Shown here: positions 47,501-59,564 of the stretch, piece after piece | Position numbering within the stretch: position 1 is the stretch's first letter | Layout of the letters: every line of letters starts with the position of its first letter | DNA from: Panopea generosa | Taxonomy: Eukaryota > Mollusca > Bivalvia > Adapedonta > Hiatellidae | Assembly (NCBI GenBank): GCA_029582155.1 | Contig: CM055907.1 | Coordinates: forward strand, 26,625,638 to 26,689,637 | Length of the DNA stretch: 64,000 bases | Direction of reading: 5' to 3' | Notes under the pieces: model-generated | The model's input: only the letters and a program-made list of their open reading frames with translations | Databases searched by the model: none | What the model was told of the DNA's origin: nothing | Position numbers and translations under genes: made by a program

Positions 47501-50500
47501 TAATGACAAAATCATTAATACTTTTACATACATATTCTAAAATTTTAAAATCACTTACAATGGTTTGATGTGGCTCTACAATTCACCCAGCATTTCTTTA
47601 TCCTTTCGGTATAGTTTTGCTACTCTTTGACCTGGGCTGAAATGTGACTTCTTCAATTACTAAATAAGGTTGAAATGTGACTGCTTCAAGCAATGAAGTG
47701 GGCTGAACTATGACTACCTCTAGTACTAATGCTTGCTGAAATCATCATGTGACTGCTTCTAGTACTGAAGTGGGCTGAAGTGTGACTACTTATAGTACTT
47801 ATCCTGGCTGAAAGGTGACTGCTTCTAGCACTGTAGTGGGCTGAAGTGTGACATTCAAGCACTGAAGTGGGTTGAAATGTGACTGCTTCTAGCACTGTAG
47901 TGCACTGAAATGTGACTGCTTCTAGCACTGTAGTAAGCTTAAATGTGACTGATTAAAGCACTGAGGTGGGCTGAAATATGATTTCTTCTAGTACTGATGT
48001 AGGCTGTAATGTGATTTCTTCTAGCCTTGATGCAGTCTGAAATGTGACTTCTTCTAGCACTGAAGTGGCCTGAAGTGTGACTGATTCAAGCACCGAAGTA
48101 GACTGAAATGTGACTGCTTCTAGCACTGATGCGGACTGAAATGTGACTACTTTAAGTACTGATGTGGGCTGAAATGTGACTGCTTCTAGCATTGATGTGG
48201 GCTGAAATGTGACTGCTTCTAGCACTGAAGTGGGCTGAAGTGTGATTTCTTCTAGCACTGTTGTGGTCAGAAGTGTGACTGATTCAAGCACAGAAGTAGA
48301 TTGAAATGTGATTGCTTCTAGCGTTGATGTGGATTGAAATGTGACTGTTTTAAGAACTGATGTGGGCTGAAATGCGATTGATTCTAGCCTTGATTTGGGT
48401 TGAAATTTGACTACTTTAAGTACTGATGTGGGCTGAAATGTGATTGTTTCTAGCCTTGATGTAGGTTAAAATGTGACTACTTTAAGTACTTATGGGGGCT
48501 GAAATGTGACTGCTTCTAGCACTGATGTGGGCTGAAATGTGACTACTTTAAGTACTGATGTGGGGTGAAATGTGACTGCTTTAAGAACTGATGTGGGGTG
48601 AAATGTGATTGTTTCTAGCCTTGATGTGGGTTGAAATGTGACTACTTTAAGTACTGATGTGGGCTGAAATGTGACTGCTTCTAGCCTTGATGTGGGTTGA
48701 AATGTGACTACTTTAAGTACTGATGTGGGCTGAAATGTGACTACTACTAGCATTGTAGTGGGCTAAAATGTGACTACTTTTAGCCTTGATGTGTACTGAA
48801 ATGTGACTACTTTAGCACTGTAGTGGGCTAAAATGTGACTACTTCTAGCATTGATGTGAGCTGAAATGTGACTACTTCTAGCCTTGATGTGGGCTGAAAT
48901 GTGACTGCTTCTAGCCTTGATGTGGGTTGAAATGTGACTACTTCCAGCATTGATGTGGGCTGAAATGTGACTGCTTCTAGCCTTGATGTGGGCTCAAATG
49001 TGACTGCTTCTGGCACTGTAGTGGACTGAAATGTGACTTCTTCTAGAACTGAAGTAGACTGAAATGTGACTACTTTAAGTACTGATGTGGGCTGAAATGT
49101 GACTACTTTAAGAACTGGTGTGGGCTGAAATGTGATTACTTCTAGCCTTGATGTGGACTGAAATGTGACTGCTTTAAGAACTGATGTGGGGTGAAATGTG
49201 ATTGCTTCTAGCCTTGATGTTGGCTGAAATGTGACTGCTTCTAGCACTGATGTGGGCTGAAATGTGACTACTTCTAGTACTCATCCATGCTGAAATGTGA
49301 CTGCTTCAAGTACTGAAGTGGACTGAAATGTGACTACTTCTAGTACTAATCCATGCTGAAATGTGACTGCTTGTAGTACTGAAGTGGACTGAAATGTGAC
49401 TTCTTCTAGTACTAATCCACGCTGAAATGTAACTGCTTCTAGTACTGATGTGGGCTGTAATGTGACTACTTCTAGTACTGAAGTGGACTGAAATGTGACT
49501 ACTTCTAGTAATGTTCAACGCTGAAATGTAACTGCCTCTAGTACTGATGTGGGCTGTAATGTGACTACTTCTAGTACTAATCCACGCTGAAATGTGACTG
49601 CTTCTAGTACTGAAGTGGACTGAAATGTGACTACTTCTAGTACTGAAGTGGACTGAAATGTGACTTCTTCTAGTACTGAAGTGGACTGAAATGTGACTGC
49701 TTCTAGTACTATAGTGGACTGAAATGTGACTACTTCTAGTAATAATCAACACTGAAATGTGACTGCTTCTAGTACTGAAGTGGACTGAAATGTAACTACT
49801 TTAAGTACTGATGTGGGCTGAAATCTGACTTCTTCTAGCACTGAAGTGGGCTGAAGTGTGATTTCTTCTAGAACTGAAGTAGACTGAAATGTGACTGCTT
49901 CTAGCATTGATGTGGGCTGAAATGTGACTACTTTAAGTACTGATGTGGGCTGAAATCTGACTACTTCTAGCATTGATGTGGGCTGAAATGTGACTACTTT
50001 AAGAACTGGTGTGGGCTGAAATGTGACTACTTCTAGCCTTGATGTGGACTGAAATGTGACTGTTTTAAGAACTGATGTTGGCTGAAATGTGACTGCTTCT
50101 AGTACTGAAGTGGACTTAAATGTGACTGCTTCTAGTACTGAAGTGGGCTGAAATGCGACTACTTCTAGTACTAATCCTCGCTGTAATGTGACTGCTTCGA
50201 GTACTGAAGTGGACTGAAATGTGACTACTTCTAGTACTCATCCATGCTGAAATGTGACTGCTTCTAGTACTGAAGTGGACTGAAATGTGACTACTTCTAG
50301 TACTAATCCACGCTGAAATGTGACTGCTTCTAGTACTGAAGTGGACTGAAATGTGACTACTTCTAGTACTAATCCACGCTGAAATGTGACTGCTTCTAGT
50401 ACTGATGTGGGCTGAAATGTGACTACTTCTAGTACTAATCCACGCTGAAATGTGACTGCTTCTAGTACTGAAGTGGACTGAAATGTGACTACTTTAAGTA

Positions 50501-53500
50501 CTGATGTGAGCTGGAATGTGACTGCTTCTGGCACTGTAGTGGGCTGAAATGTGATTGATTCTAGCACTGAAGTAGACTGAAATGTGACTTCTTCTAGAAC
50601 TGAAGTAGACTGAAATGTGATTTCTTCTAGTACTGATGTGGACTAAAATGTAACTACTTTAAGTACTGATGTGGGCTGAAATCTGACTACTTCTAGCACT
50701 GAAGTGGGCTGAAGTGTGGTTTCTTCTAGAACTGAAGTAGACTGAAATGTGACTGCTTCTAGCATTGATATGGGCTGAAATGTGACTACTTCTAGAATTG
50801 AAGTAGACTGAAATGTGACTGCTTCTAGCACTGATGTGGACTAAAATGTAACTACTTTTAGCATTGATGTGGGCTGAAATGTGACTACTTTAGTACTGTA
50901 GTGGGCTAAAATGTGACTACTTCTAGCATTGATGTGGGCTGAAATGTGACTACTTCTAGCCTTGATGTTGACTGAAATGTGACTGTTTTAAGAACTGATG
51001 TTGGCTGAAATGTGACTGCTTCTAATACTGAAGTGGACTGAAATGTGACTGCTTCTAGTACTGAAGTGGGCTAAAATGTGACTACTGCTAGTACTAATCC
51101 ACGCTGAAATGTGACTGCTTCTGGTACTGTAGTGGGCTAAGTGTGACTGATTCAAGCACTTAAGTGGGCTGAAATGTGATTTCTTCTAGTACAGAAATGG
51201 GCTGAAATGGGATTTCTTCTAGTACTGATATGGGCTGTAATGTGATTTCTGTTCTAGCCTTAATGCAGTCTGAAATGTGACTTCTTCTAGCACTGAAGTG
51301 GGCTGAAGTGTGATTTCTTCTAGCACTGTAGTGGGCTGAAATGTGACTTCTACTAGAACTGAAGTAGACTGAAATGTTACTGTTTCTAGCACTGATGTGG
51401 ACCAAAATTAACTACTTTAAGAACTGATGTGGGCTGAAATGTGGCTACTTCTAGCATTGATGTGGGTTGAAATGTGACTGCTTCTAGCCTTGATGCGTGC
51501 TGAAATGTGACTACTTTAAGTACTGATGTGGGCTGAAATGTGACTGCTTCTAACCTTGATGTGGGCTGAAATGTGGTTTCTTCTAGCATTGATGTGGGCT
51601 GAAGTGTGACTGGTTCTAGTACTGAAGTGACTGTTATTGTTACCTTTCACGAAATAATCTATCGCCAAGTCAATTTGACAATTTCCCCACTGTGCTCAAA
51701 TTTTTTTCAAGGTTTAAAATGTTTGTTTTTCCAGAAAACATCATTTCGGTATGATTTAAACCCACTTTCAATTAATTTGGATGAATATTAAAAATATTAT
51801 GAATAATTGGTAGTTTATTACGATTTATGTCGTTAGTGTTTTTGTGAAACCCACTCCATTTCTTTTTATCTATTTATTAATTTTTACAACACATTACATG
51901 TTATATATGTGGCAATTGGCTTTATATGAAGAGGATAAGAATCCAGACCCAAACATATGAATGTGAGTATGACCACCATCCTGGGACCTTTCCCTCAAGT
52001 TTTTGTTCAGAACTGGGCTCAAACCCACAACCTCAGCAGTGAGAGGTAAACATTCTTTAAACATTGCCTTCAACCACGTGGCCATGGATACCTGTTGGTC
52101 ATGTGATAAGATACGAATCACTTACAGGCTAATCTCTTCTGGAAGCACAAATAGCTAGTGACCTATTATAAGTGACTACCCAGACAAAGCACACAAGTGT
52201 GTAAATGTAGTTTTATCTGTTAAGTGGCGTCTGATATACATGTAAAGTTTCATGTAATTTTTTGTTGTGTTTTGAATTTCAATCACTAAAAGGTGCAAGT
52301 AAAATAGGAATGGGGGAGCTCATCATTCAAATGCATGGTATCATGCACATGGTATTACTTGATATAACTTTAATGCAAACATGCATACAAAGAATTATTT
52401 TTTTATTTTTGCTGGAGTGCGATTAAAGCTTAGAGTTTATATGAACTATTCCAGGATCTGCTTCCTGGGTAGAACCCGCAACCTCTGGCTTGATTGGCCA
52501 ACACTTTATCCACTACACTACTGCCACGCTTTATATATAGTTCATGTCACTGATATCATTGAAAACAAAATATAGACACAGAACAGTCTACGAGCCACTC
52601 ACAGTCCGATCATGGTCCACGTTGTTGAGCTTGTGGACAATTTTATTTCTGACAGTCCGATCATGGTCTATATAATGTTCATCTTTAAGACAATAAATTC
52701 TGATCAGCTTCTATACTGTTGGTGTCTCAGTCATTGTATTCTCTAATTAACTGTCCTTGTCACAAAATGAAAATTGGATGATACAAAATTAAGTATATTG
52801 TATGTAAGTATCATGATGGTGAAAGAATTTTGTTTGTTTGAATATTAAACATCATTTCTATGCCATCAAGGGTAACAGACAATCAGTTAACCTAACCACT
52901 CTTGCCTGGGATCCTGGAAGGTTAACAAGTACACATGCACACCCATCTCTGCCAGTAACTGATAACTTTCCCACTTGAATCAACATTGAGGGACTAAAGA
53001 CAATGATATATGCAATGTTGTATGTCACTGATCAAAAAAACTATGGTCGGGTGGTTATTCGAACTCGCTACCCCTGGATTGATAGTCAGATACCCTACTG
53101 ACTAAGCTCGGATGGTGAAAGAGAACATTAATGTTAACAGAGTGATCTGTTTTTAATAGCGATACTGTAATGAATGGTACCAAAGATCAAGTACAGATGT
53201 AAGAACCACTTCAGGTTATAACTCTATCAGTATGTACTTCCTATAAACAGTTACAATGATCAGGCAGTTCTTGAAAAATGTTTGTTTGCTGTGAATCTAC
53301 CTGCCCACTCACATTGCAGCTACCAAAACTTTTTATTGACTTTCACAGCTTTGACTCTTTTTTCATGATTTCTGACTCACTCTTTGTTCAAGATAACACT
53401 TGGAAATCAAAATCTTGCAACAAAAAAAACAGCTACCAGTACTTGACTACTCACAATCATGACAAAATCTGGGCTGGAGTACATAAAACAATTTTTTTTT

Positions 53501-56500
53501 AAAAAATGGCCTTAATTCAGAACAACTTATGTCAAACCAATTGGTACATGGAAATGCGTGTCAAATGATACTGTCATTCAAATGTGTGTCATTACCAGTG
53601 TATATATCTTGACTTCCTAACATTATAGTCACACATGCACAAATTCAAGTTAGCAGTATATTTAGTCTTATAATTTATTTATTTTGCAGGGGGGAATGGG
53701 GGATGGACGTCATATATCCAAATAATAAAAAAAATCCTCTATACATCTATGCCTTATCTGATCAGGATAACCAAAATGATGCTGATAATGATGGTGATAT
53801 TGTTGTAACATATCATGTTGGCATGTTTTTTTACTAGATATAATTTTGATAAATGGCTGCTCTAAATACAGGGAATGCAATAATAAAGGGGATGTGAAAA
53901 TAAAATATGATATTTTGAGAAATCTGATATAGATCTAGTGGATATAGTAATATTAGCATAACAGATGATCGCCAGTATTTCTTATTTGAATACAGTTGGA
54001 GTTTGGAAAATGGCTATTAGTATTCATTTTTGTGTATACAAACGAGTAATTATTCAGAAAGTGGCGTGTCATTTTCGCTTTCAGTGTCTGGTTATGATGA
54101 TTTACAGACTTGCTGTTAAGGGATTTCAGGAATTGGGATAGTGACATGTTTTAGGCAATTTCTAACTACTAAGTGGGGATGGGGTCCAATTATTTTTATG
54201 TTATGGCATCTCTAAGTACATGATATCTTGGGGTTTGGTGGGGAAATTTATACAATAGGGAGCTGGGGCTAGGAAGCACGATACAGATTCCGTCATTCTA
54301 TAGGGGGTGTATACGCTGGTTCCCTTCACCCAGTCCAGTTATGAGTACCAAGCTAGGAAGCAGCTAATATCATTGTTAAAGTGTTTCTCATGACCTAATT
54401 TTCAACAAGCGTTTCCTATCAAGGTTAATTGTTTCTACCAGGCATACTAGTCCTGACCTTCAAACACAACATGCATGGTGGTTCAGAGTCGCAGTCAGGT
54501 ACAGATGTACTAATACTGTGTTAAAACAGCTGCTACCATGGATGATTTTTGAATGGGGGTTTAATACCATTTATATAATATATATGGCATATCCAGTTTT
54601 ACTGGTGGAGGAAGACCTCAGACTGAGTAGAACCACCCGCAAGTAACTGGAAACTTTCTCACATAAATTTTTTGGAGTGAGTAGGACTCAAACCTAAGAC
54701 TTTAACGGTGACAGTTAAGTGACCTTGAGATGACGGCGCCTTAGACCACGCAACCACGGTGGACCCTTACCATGGATGAACTGGGAGGTTTTACCGCAAA
54801 CCAACACATTGAACCTGCAGCCAATACTAAATTTATCAGCTTTTTCACAATGCATAAGGTACAGTGGTTTTATTTTTGCCATCACTCATTTGGCACTTTG
54901 GTACCAAACAAGGGTCGGTAATTTAAGCACAATAATCAGCATAACAAAGATGGTGTCGTTAAAAACCTTGGAACTACTTTTTTATGAGCAGATATTATAA
55001 TTCTGGTAGTAAGAAAAGGTGATTGTACAAATCGGTTGAAGAAAATCATGCAAGCTTCATGAGTGCTTGCTGAAAATGTTTAAATAAACACGACACCTCT
55101 GCAGAGATTGACAGTGGTCCTATTCAGGCCCAGAACCACACGGGTTCTCATCGTTCTGCAACCAAATTCACCCATAACTTGATTGAAATGATTACAGTGG
55201 ATATAAAAATATAATATCATATTATATTTTCTTCCTTTCGGAAGATTGATAGTAGATTTTATAAAAATAAAGTTCAAGATAATTGTATTAATATGTCCCT
55301 ATAATTACACTGTAATAAGAGTACAGACTGAGTTAATGTGTGAACAAGAGTTAAATCAATTTCATTAAATTTCAGTGGGCGGTAGCGTAGTGGAACTTGT
55401 TGGCTGCTTACGCCAGAGGTTGCAGGATCAATCCACAACTGAACCAATGCCTCTAAAAAAAAAACAGTTGTATCTAACTAGGAAACAGACTAGAGAGCAG
55501 TTCATATGAGCTTCGAGTTTTCTTCACAATTAAGTTAAAAAAATTAGTATAAATTAAACAAAATCAATTTCAAAATTGCTGTGTGATCTTCATGGATGTT
55601 TTTGTGTAAATTTACCCAATGAATTAAAGTTACTTTATAATAATTACACATGGGATGATTTAATATTTTTGTTTATATTGCCTTGACCCCCGTGAAAAAA
55701 GGTCAACAGTCCAAAGTTAATTAGCTGTAACCATAAACTGCACAGTGCTGAGGCCCAGTGCCTCAATTTACATGCACAACGAAGCAAGTAATATATACAC
55801 ATACATGTACACATCATAAAATAGATATGAAATTGTCCTTATAAAATGAAACAGTGTGTTTTTTTGTGTATAAAACTTGATCCGACTGCCAGGTGCTTGC
55901 AGACTAATCTTGGTCTTCGTCTTTTGCTTACGCTATTAAAGTATCAATTATATTGCATGAATAGCAAATTAATGGTCAACAGCTATGACCAATCGAGCAT
56001 GAACATTTTATTCTTACTTTAAATCTGTTCTTTTCAAATTCACTTCATTTTTCCATGACCGTAATATGAACTGTTAAGGGTATAGATTAGGATATTAATA
56101 TCATAGAATGTTATATTAAAGGGTTGGAATGACAGATTTCTTCTCATTTTAAAACACAAGTATGCATGTTGTCAAGGCTCACTTTAGGTCTCTCTGACAC
56201 GAATTTCCGCTTGTTTTCGCATTGCATCGTAACTGTGGTTATGTAGAGAAACTCATGACACAATTTGTATAACTAGTTGAAAAGAAGAGACATTAGACTA
56301 ACTAGTTGCAGGCTTCCTTAGTTCCTTTAACAAGAAAACTCCCCCTTAAGTATAATAAAAATTTTTTTATATATTTTCCAAGGGGAATTGTCAGTAAATT
56401 AAAGAGGAAAAAAGTAATTTTCCAGAGCAGGGGGAATGGGGCCTCAAACAAGGGCTCTAATTGTAAAAAAGTTTCCATAAATTTGAGAGTAAAACATATA

Positions 56501-59390
56501 TAATAATATAACTTTATCCTTGAATGTGTCCTTCTTGGTGGAGTAAATTACCATCTTACGATAGCAAATTCTTAAGACAAATTTCAAGGGCAGACAGATA
56601 ATAACAACTCAACAGGCATCCGGTAAGTAATTTTGTAACGGCGTGACCCTGAGTTGTTGTCTTTTTTACATTTTTTCAAGGCAGTGTATTTTTTTTTAAA
56701 ACATGCATAACCATTTGGCAGACACTTATGTTTGCAATTACTGTACAGGCATTTCAGAGACACTATAAATTTGGCTAACAGCTAAAGTGCCGTTTATTTC
56801 ATTTATATATTATAATAATGTTTAATCAAACCCTGCTGATTTAACCGTTTATACATAAACAGACCTGGGACTATTTCAATCGAATTCTGAATTCCTCTTT
56901 AAAATAATAACTAGATGCCTATGGGCTACAATGTTGACCCTTTCAGTACAGACCTTATGTTTCATTATGGTGAATATTTCAAAATCTGTCAAGTGGTTTA
57001 CAAAATATGGAGTCAACACCAATTAATGCAACTATTTGTGACCTTAAACCCCTAAGTATGACTTTTACCTACGAATCTTGGTCTTGCATGTGACACTCGT
57101 CTGGTGAACATTTGTGCAACATTACTTCACATTGGTTGTATGCTTTACAAGATATGGAGCAGACATGAAATTGTGTACCTATTTCTGACCTTGAATATCT
57201 AAATGTTACCTTGAACTCTGAGCCCAGACCTGGGGGTTACGTGCAACAATCTGTCTCATTATGGTTTCAGTATTTGTGCCATGTTATTACAAAATCCCTC
57301 TACACATGCACCGAACCAACTATGTCAAGGTCATTCAAGTGGGTTCGACAAGAATGTTCATTATTTAGCAATAGATTAATTTCAACATCCCACTGTTTAA
57401 AATGTATATGTTATAATATAGCATACTTTTTGTACAAATCTATACAAATCTTTTTTCTTCTCTCATTATCTACACTAATATAATTATATATTATACTTTA
57501 TAAAATATAAAATTGATGCACCTGACACAAATGCGATCAATACAAACATTGTGTATATTTACTTGAAGATTTTATGACATCTCAGTCTGAATGAGTGCCT
57601 CAAGGTAAAATATATGTCATAAATATAGATCTAGGTTACAGTTGATGGCTAATTATTGTACATTTTGGTTTAAAGATATTGCTAAAGGCTCATGTGTTAA
57701 TCAGAAAATGACCTGAATTCATTCAAGCCTAAGCGTATTAAATTATACTGTATAAATTCTTCAAATAAATATATTTTCCATTACCATACCATGATTGCGG
57801 TCATTTCAATGGTTCTCCTCAACTGGTAATATGTATTTTATAGTCAAGCTATAAAATAATTTTGCCTTTGAATTTCACATATTTCTCTTTAACATCTTTT
57901 TACAAAAAGTCAATCAATAAAATAGATTTTACCTTTTAACATCTAGAACATGTTTAAATACATGATCATTTATAAATACATACAAACTTGTATAATCAAA
58001 TGCATTTCTCACGAACATACTGGTACATTCAGTCTCAAATCAATCACTTTAAAATCAGTCTCAAATCAAGCACTTTAAAATAAGCTTAATTGATACATGT
58101 TTAAACTGGCCATAAGTTATATGATAACCAGTATCACAGGCTGATAAATAACACCTTTTTTTCCCTTTTTAGCGATTTCATGCTTCATTCCAGGCTAGGC
58201 AGATGGTTTCTCATAGTGAGCACACAGTACTGCGTCTACTTAATGGGTATTCATAACGTTCTTAGATTACTTTTAGATTACAAACCAGCTTATATCTAAA
58301 GACCAACATATACAGTGCTCCAGATAAGCTTTTCTTCAAATCAGTATTCAACTACTTAAATTTGTATTCTATGCAAAGCTAATTTTCCAAATTTTAAGGG
58401 TAAAAATGAACATTTTTACCAAATTGCTATTTGAAATAAAGCAATCAACAATGAAATTGTCAGTTCCCAAATGTATTTACCGCTTAATTTAAATTTCATG
58501 CATTATTCAGAAATGTTAATTATTTAATAAATACCGCCCCCACCCCTCTACCTTTCAGCTCAAATAGTGCTTATCCGGAGCATAAAAATTATGAAGTAAT
58601 AAAAAATACAAGTAGGCAAGCATCATTTCCTGTCCAAATATGGACAACAACTCACCTGCACATGGTCCGCCCAGCAGACCACCAACAGCGATCATGAAGC
58701 TCAAGTATCCATTACCCATCGCTATGTATTCTGGTCCAATGAGCTCTCTCGACACTTGAGACAAAAATGTGGTCCAATATCCACTATAAAATCCATAAAT
58801 CAAAGTATAGCTTATTTGTCCAGCGTATTTCTCGAACATGAGTGGGGATATTCCCGTTAACACGACACCCAAGGCAACTGAGCACAAAACTGCAGTCACG
58901 TCATCTAGCGCACTTTTACGTCCCATGAAAGCGAATATAGAGCGAGAGCTGAAACTTGCCACCCCCACACAAGCTATCAACAGCATGGACTTTTCTAGGT
59001 CAGTATTTTCATAAATAGCATATGCTGGCAGATACATGTACACGATAGTGGAGCCGAAACTCCAGAAGAAGTTACTGATGCACATGCCGTGAAATATCGG
59101 GTTCCGGAGAGGTAGGCATGAAAAGATCGGAAGTAACTTAACCTCCCGTGACCTTGGCACGGGAAACATGATTGCCCCACATGCACACAAGTTAAACGCA
59201 AACCCTGCAAGAATGAGGAGCGTTCCTCGCCAAGCATAGTATTCCTGTAAGTGTCTGATGATGAAGGGAAATGCGATGATGCCGCAACTGACACCACCCA
59301 CTACCAAACTGATGGCCTTGAAGCGAGACTTGTGAAAGTGCTGCTCTATAATCATGATGGATGGTGTACACGCCAGGCCAAAACCAATTC
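44354..59390 (-). CDS. SLC16-type (monocarboxylate transporter-like) MFS protein, three exons, 5' partial
   Basis: In - strand order the exons are 59390-58656, 47284-47234 and 44526-44354, with donors CAG|GTGAGT and CAG|GTAAGT and acceptors ending TTTCAG, TTTCAG and CTAAG. Phases match (2 bases in, 1 base out), and together they encode about 318 residues. Family landmarks run in order: GIGFGLACTPSIMI with HFHKSRFKA (TM4 and the following loop), YYAWRGTLLILAG (TM6), a TM8 ending in SSRS, GFYSGYWTTFLSQV (TM10), GGLLGGPCAG followed across the splice by an EYAFYLAG (TM11-12), then a hydrophilic cytosolic tail. SLC16 proteins are 12-TM plasma-membrane carriers for monocarboxylates, thyroid hormone or aromatic amino acids. 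The paralogue and substrate cannot be fixed. The N terminus with the PDGGWGW-type motif is not found up to 64000. The loop between TM6 and TM7 is short, roughly 25-30 residues. Confidence 0.85.
44979..45156. mobile_element. 178-bp pogo-like MITE in transporter intron
   Basis: Left end CAGTCAAACATGTGTAAGTG; the right end in reverse complement reads CAGTTAAACCTGTCTTAAGC. It is flanked by TA on the left. TTAAGCAGCCA boxes recur inside. It lies in the intron 44527-47233. Confidence 0.65.
45690..45923. mobile_element. TTAA-flanked MITE, family A, copy 3
   Basis: Termini TTAACCCTTTACTTCATA and TATGGAGTAAAGGGTTAA. The internal arms AAACAGTGCAGGAAGTGTTC and GAACTCTTCCTGCACTG pair around a short loop. 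A GGTGCTGG..GCG block is deleted relative to copies 1 and 2. It lies in the intron 44527-47233. Confidence 0.9.
46790..47075. repeat. About 36-bp minisatellite
   Basis: Copies of TACCAACATATTTTATAAAG followed by AAAGTATATTAATTTA are present, some with a 9-bp extension (TACTTAATT). There are about eight units. It ends about 160 bp from the 51-bp transporter exon. Confidence 0.8.
47234..47284 (-). CDS. 51-bp exon of the SLC16-like gene (TM12 start)
   Basis: This microexon is bounded by TTTCAG|GTAT and GCAG|GTAAGT. It translates to a Gly shared across the splice, ILIQEKKEFEYAFYLA and a further shared Gly. The pattern aromatic-AFYLAG is typical of the start of TM12 in SLC16 proteins. Both flanking introns are large (about 11.4 kb and 2.7 kb) and mostly tandem repeats. 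Confidence 0.8.
47455..47540. other. Long imperfect hairpin in transporter intron
   Basis: The left arm TTAGAATATGTATGTAAAAG plus TATT..ATTAATGATTTT pairs with the right arm AAAATCATTAAT plus ACTTTTACATACATATTCTAA. The stem is about 33 bp with a 5-nt bulge in the left arm and a 15-nt loop. It is AT-rich. It could be a small foldback transposon or a small-RNA precursor; sequence alone does not decide. Confidence 0.6.
47636..51640. repeat. 33-bp minisatellite of about 4 kb with higher-order structure
   Basis: Around 120 copies of a unit like TGAAATGTGACTGCTTCTAG followed by CACTGATGTGGGC. Variants differ at the middle (GCTTCTAG, ACTTTAAG, CTTCTAG). At about 49260-50470 two variants alternate as 66-bp dimers (GAAGTGGAC and AATCCACGC types). 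It lies in the 11.4-kb intron 47285-58655. Eleven-residue open frames on the - strand (VTFQPTSVLEA type) occur in two registers and are broken repeatedly, so I do not call a gene. Confidence 0.9.
51990..52105 (-). mobile_element. Degenerate tRNA-like SINE head
   Basis: The reverse strand shows GGTTGTGGGTTTGAGCCCAG, a strong B-box-like element, and CATGGCCACGTGGTTGAAGG upstream. The end of the element is unclear. Confidence 0.4.
52440..52540 (-). mobile_element. tRNA-like SINE head, family 4
   Basis: On the - strand GGCAGTAGTGTAGTGGATAA (A-box-like) and GAGGTTGCGGGTTCTACCC (B-box-like) are in tRNA-like order. A similar segment lies at 40830-40900 (AACCTCTGGCATGAGTGGCC) and, on +, at 55378-55445 (GCGGTAGCGTAGTGGAAC, GGTTGCAGGATCAATCC). 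Confidence 0.5.
52835..53112 (-). mobile_element. tRNA-headed SINE, family 1
   Basis: On the - strand it begins CCGAGCTTAGTCAGTAGGGT and CAATCCAGGGGTAGCGAGTT, then GTTAACCTTCCAGGATCCCA and CCCTTGATGGCATAGAAA. It is collinear with 38945-39228 and lies in the transporter intron in the same orientation as the gene. Confidence 0.8.
54600..54775 (-). mobile_element. Degenerate tRNA-like SINE with long variable arm
   Basis: On the - strand GTCCACCGTGGTTGCGTGGT, CTAAGGCGCCGTCATCTCAA and TTAGGTTTGAGTCCTACTC resemble a Ser/Leu-type tRNA head. It shares the GTAACTGGAAACTTTCTCAC-type body with 39365-39535. Confidence 0.5.
54779..55146 (-). mobile_element. SINE-like repeat (family 2), diverged copy 3
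   Basis: AACTGGGAGGTTTTACCGCA, TTTTTGCCATCACTCATTTG, ACACCTCTGCAGAGATTGAC and CAGAACCACACGGG align with successive blocks of 35264-35687, with insertions and deletions. Confidence 0.55.
56900..57320. repeat. Degenerate dispersed repeat
   Basis: Two loosely similar blocks share TTACAARATATGGAG, TGACCTT and CATTATGG motifs, about 170-200 bp apart. No coding evidence. Confidence 0.4.
57320..58655. other. Transporter intron, nothing recognised
   Basis: AT-rich intron before the donor at 58655. A short direct duplication AGTCTCAAATCAATCACTTTAAAA-like occurs near 58030-58080. Nothing else is supported. Confidence 0.4.
58656..59390 (-). CDS. Main membrane exon of the SLC16-like gene
   Basis: This 735-bp exon starts after a TTTCAG acceptor with GA completing a Gly codon. 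It ends in GCA G|GTGAGT, so the downstream open codons ELLSIFGQ and beyond are intron read-through and not protein. It covers about TM4 to TM11. The Met at 59355 is internal: conserved SLC16 residues lie in frame upstream of it, so it is not the start. The TM8 Arg that is conserved in the family is present (SSRS), but the residue four positions earlier is Ser, where MCT1 has Asp302. Confidence 0.85.
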
Positions 59391-59564
59391 CTGAAATATA
59401 TTCATATTACATTTAATTAAATCAGGCTAAATGATTATAATCAAAACAAACCATAGTCATTTAATTGACAGACCATTATACCAATACTCTTTGTATCAGT
59501 AGAATTAAGCAAAACAAACAGGACATTGGAGTATTGCAAGCAATACATTATTCCCCCACTGGTT

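Noticed and set aside
47686-51589. Series of 60-148-codon frames with 11-residue repeats
   Set aside because: They occur in two registers with frequent breaks, have no shared start, and lie between two transporter exons that splice in phase.
47636-51640. CRISPR-like array
   Set aside because: Units are contiguous without unique spacers, and the genome is eukaryotic.
58555-58655. C-terminal part of the 266-codon reverse frame (from ELLSIFGQ onward) as transporter protein
   Set aside because: A consensus donor GTGAGT at 58655-58650 ends the exon, and the spliced continuation at 47284 restores the family's TM12 motif.
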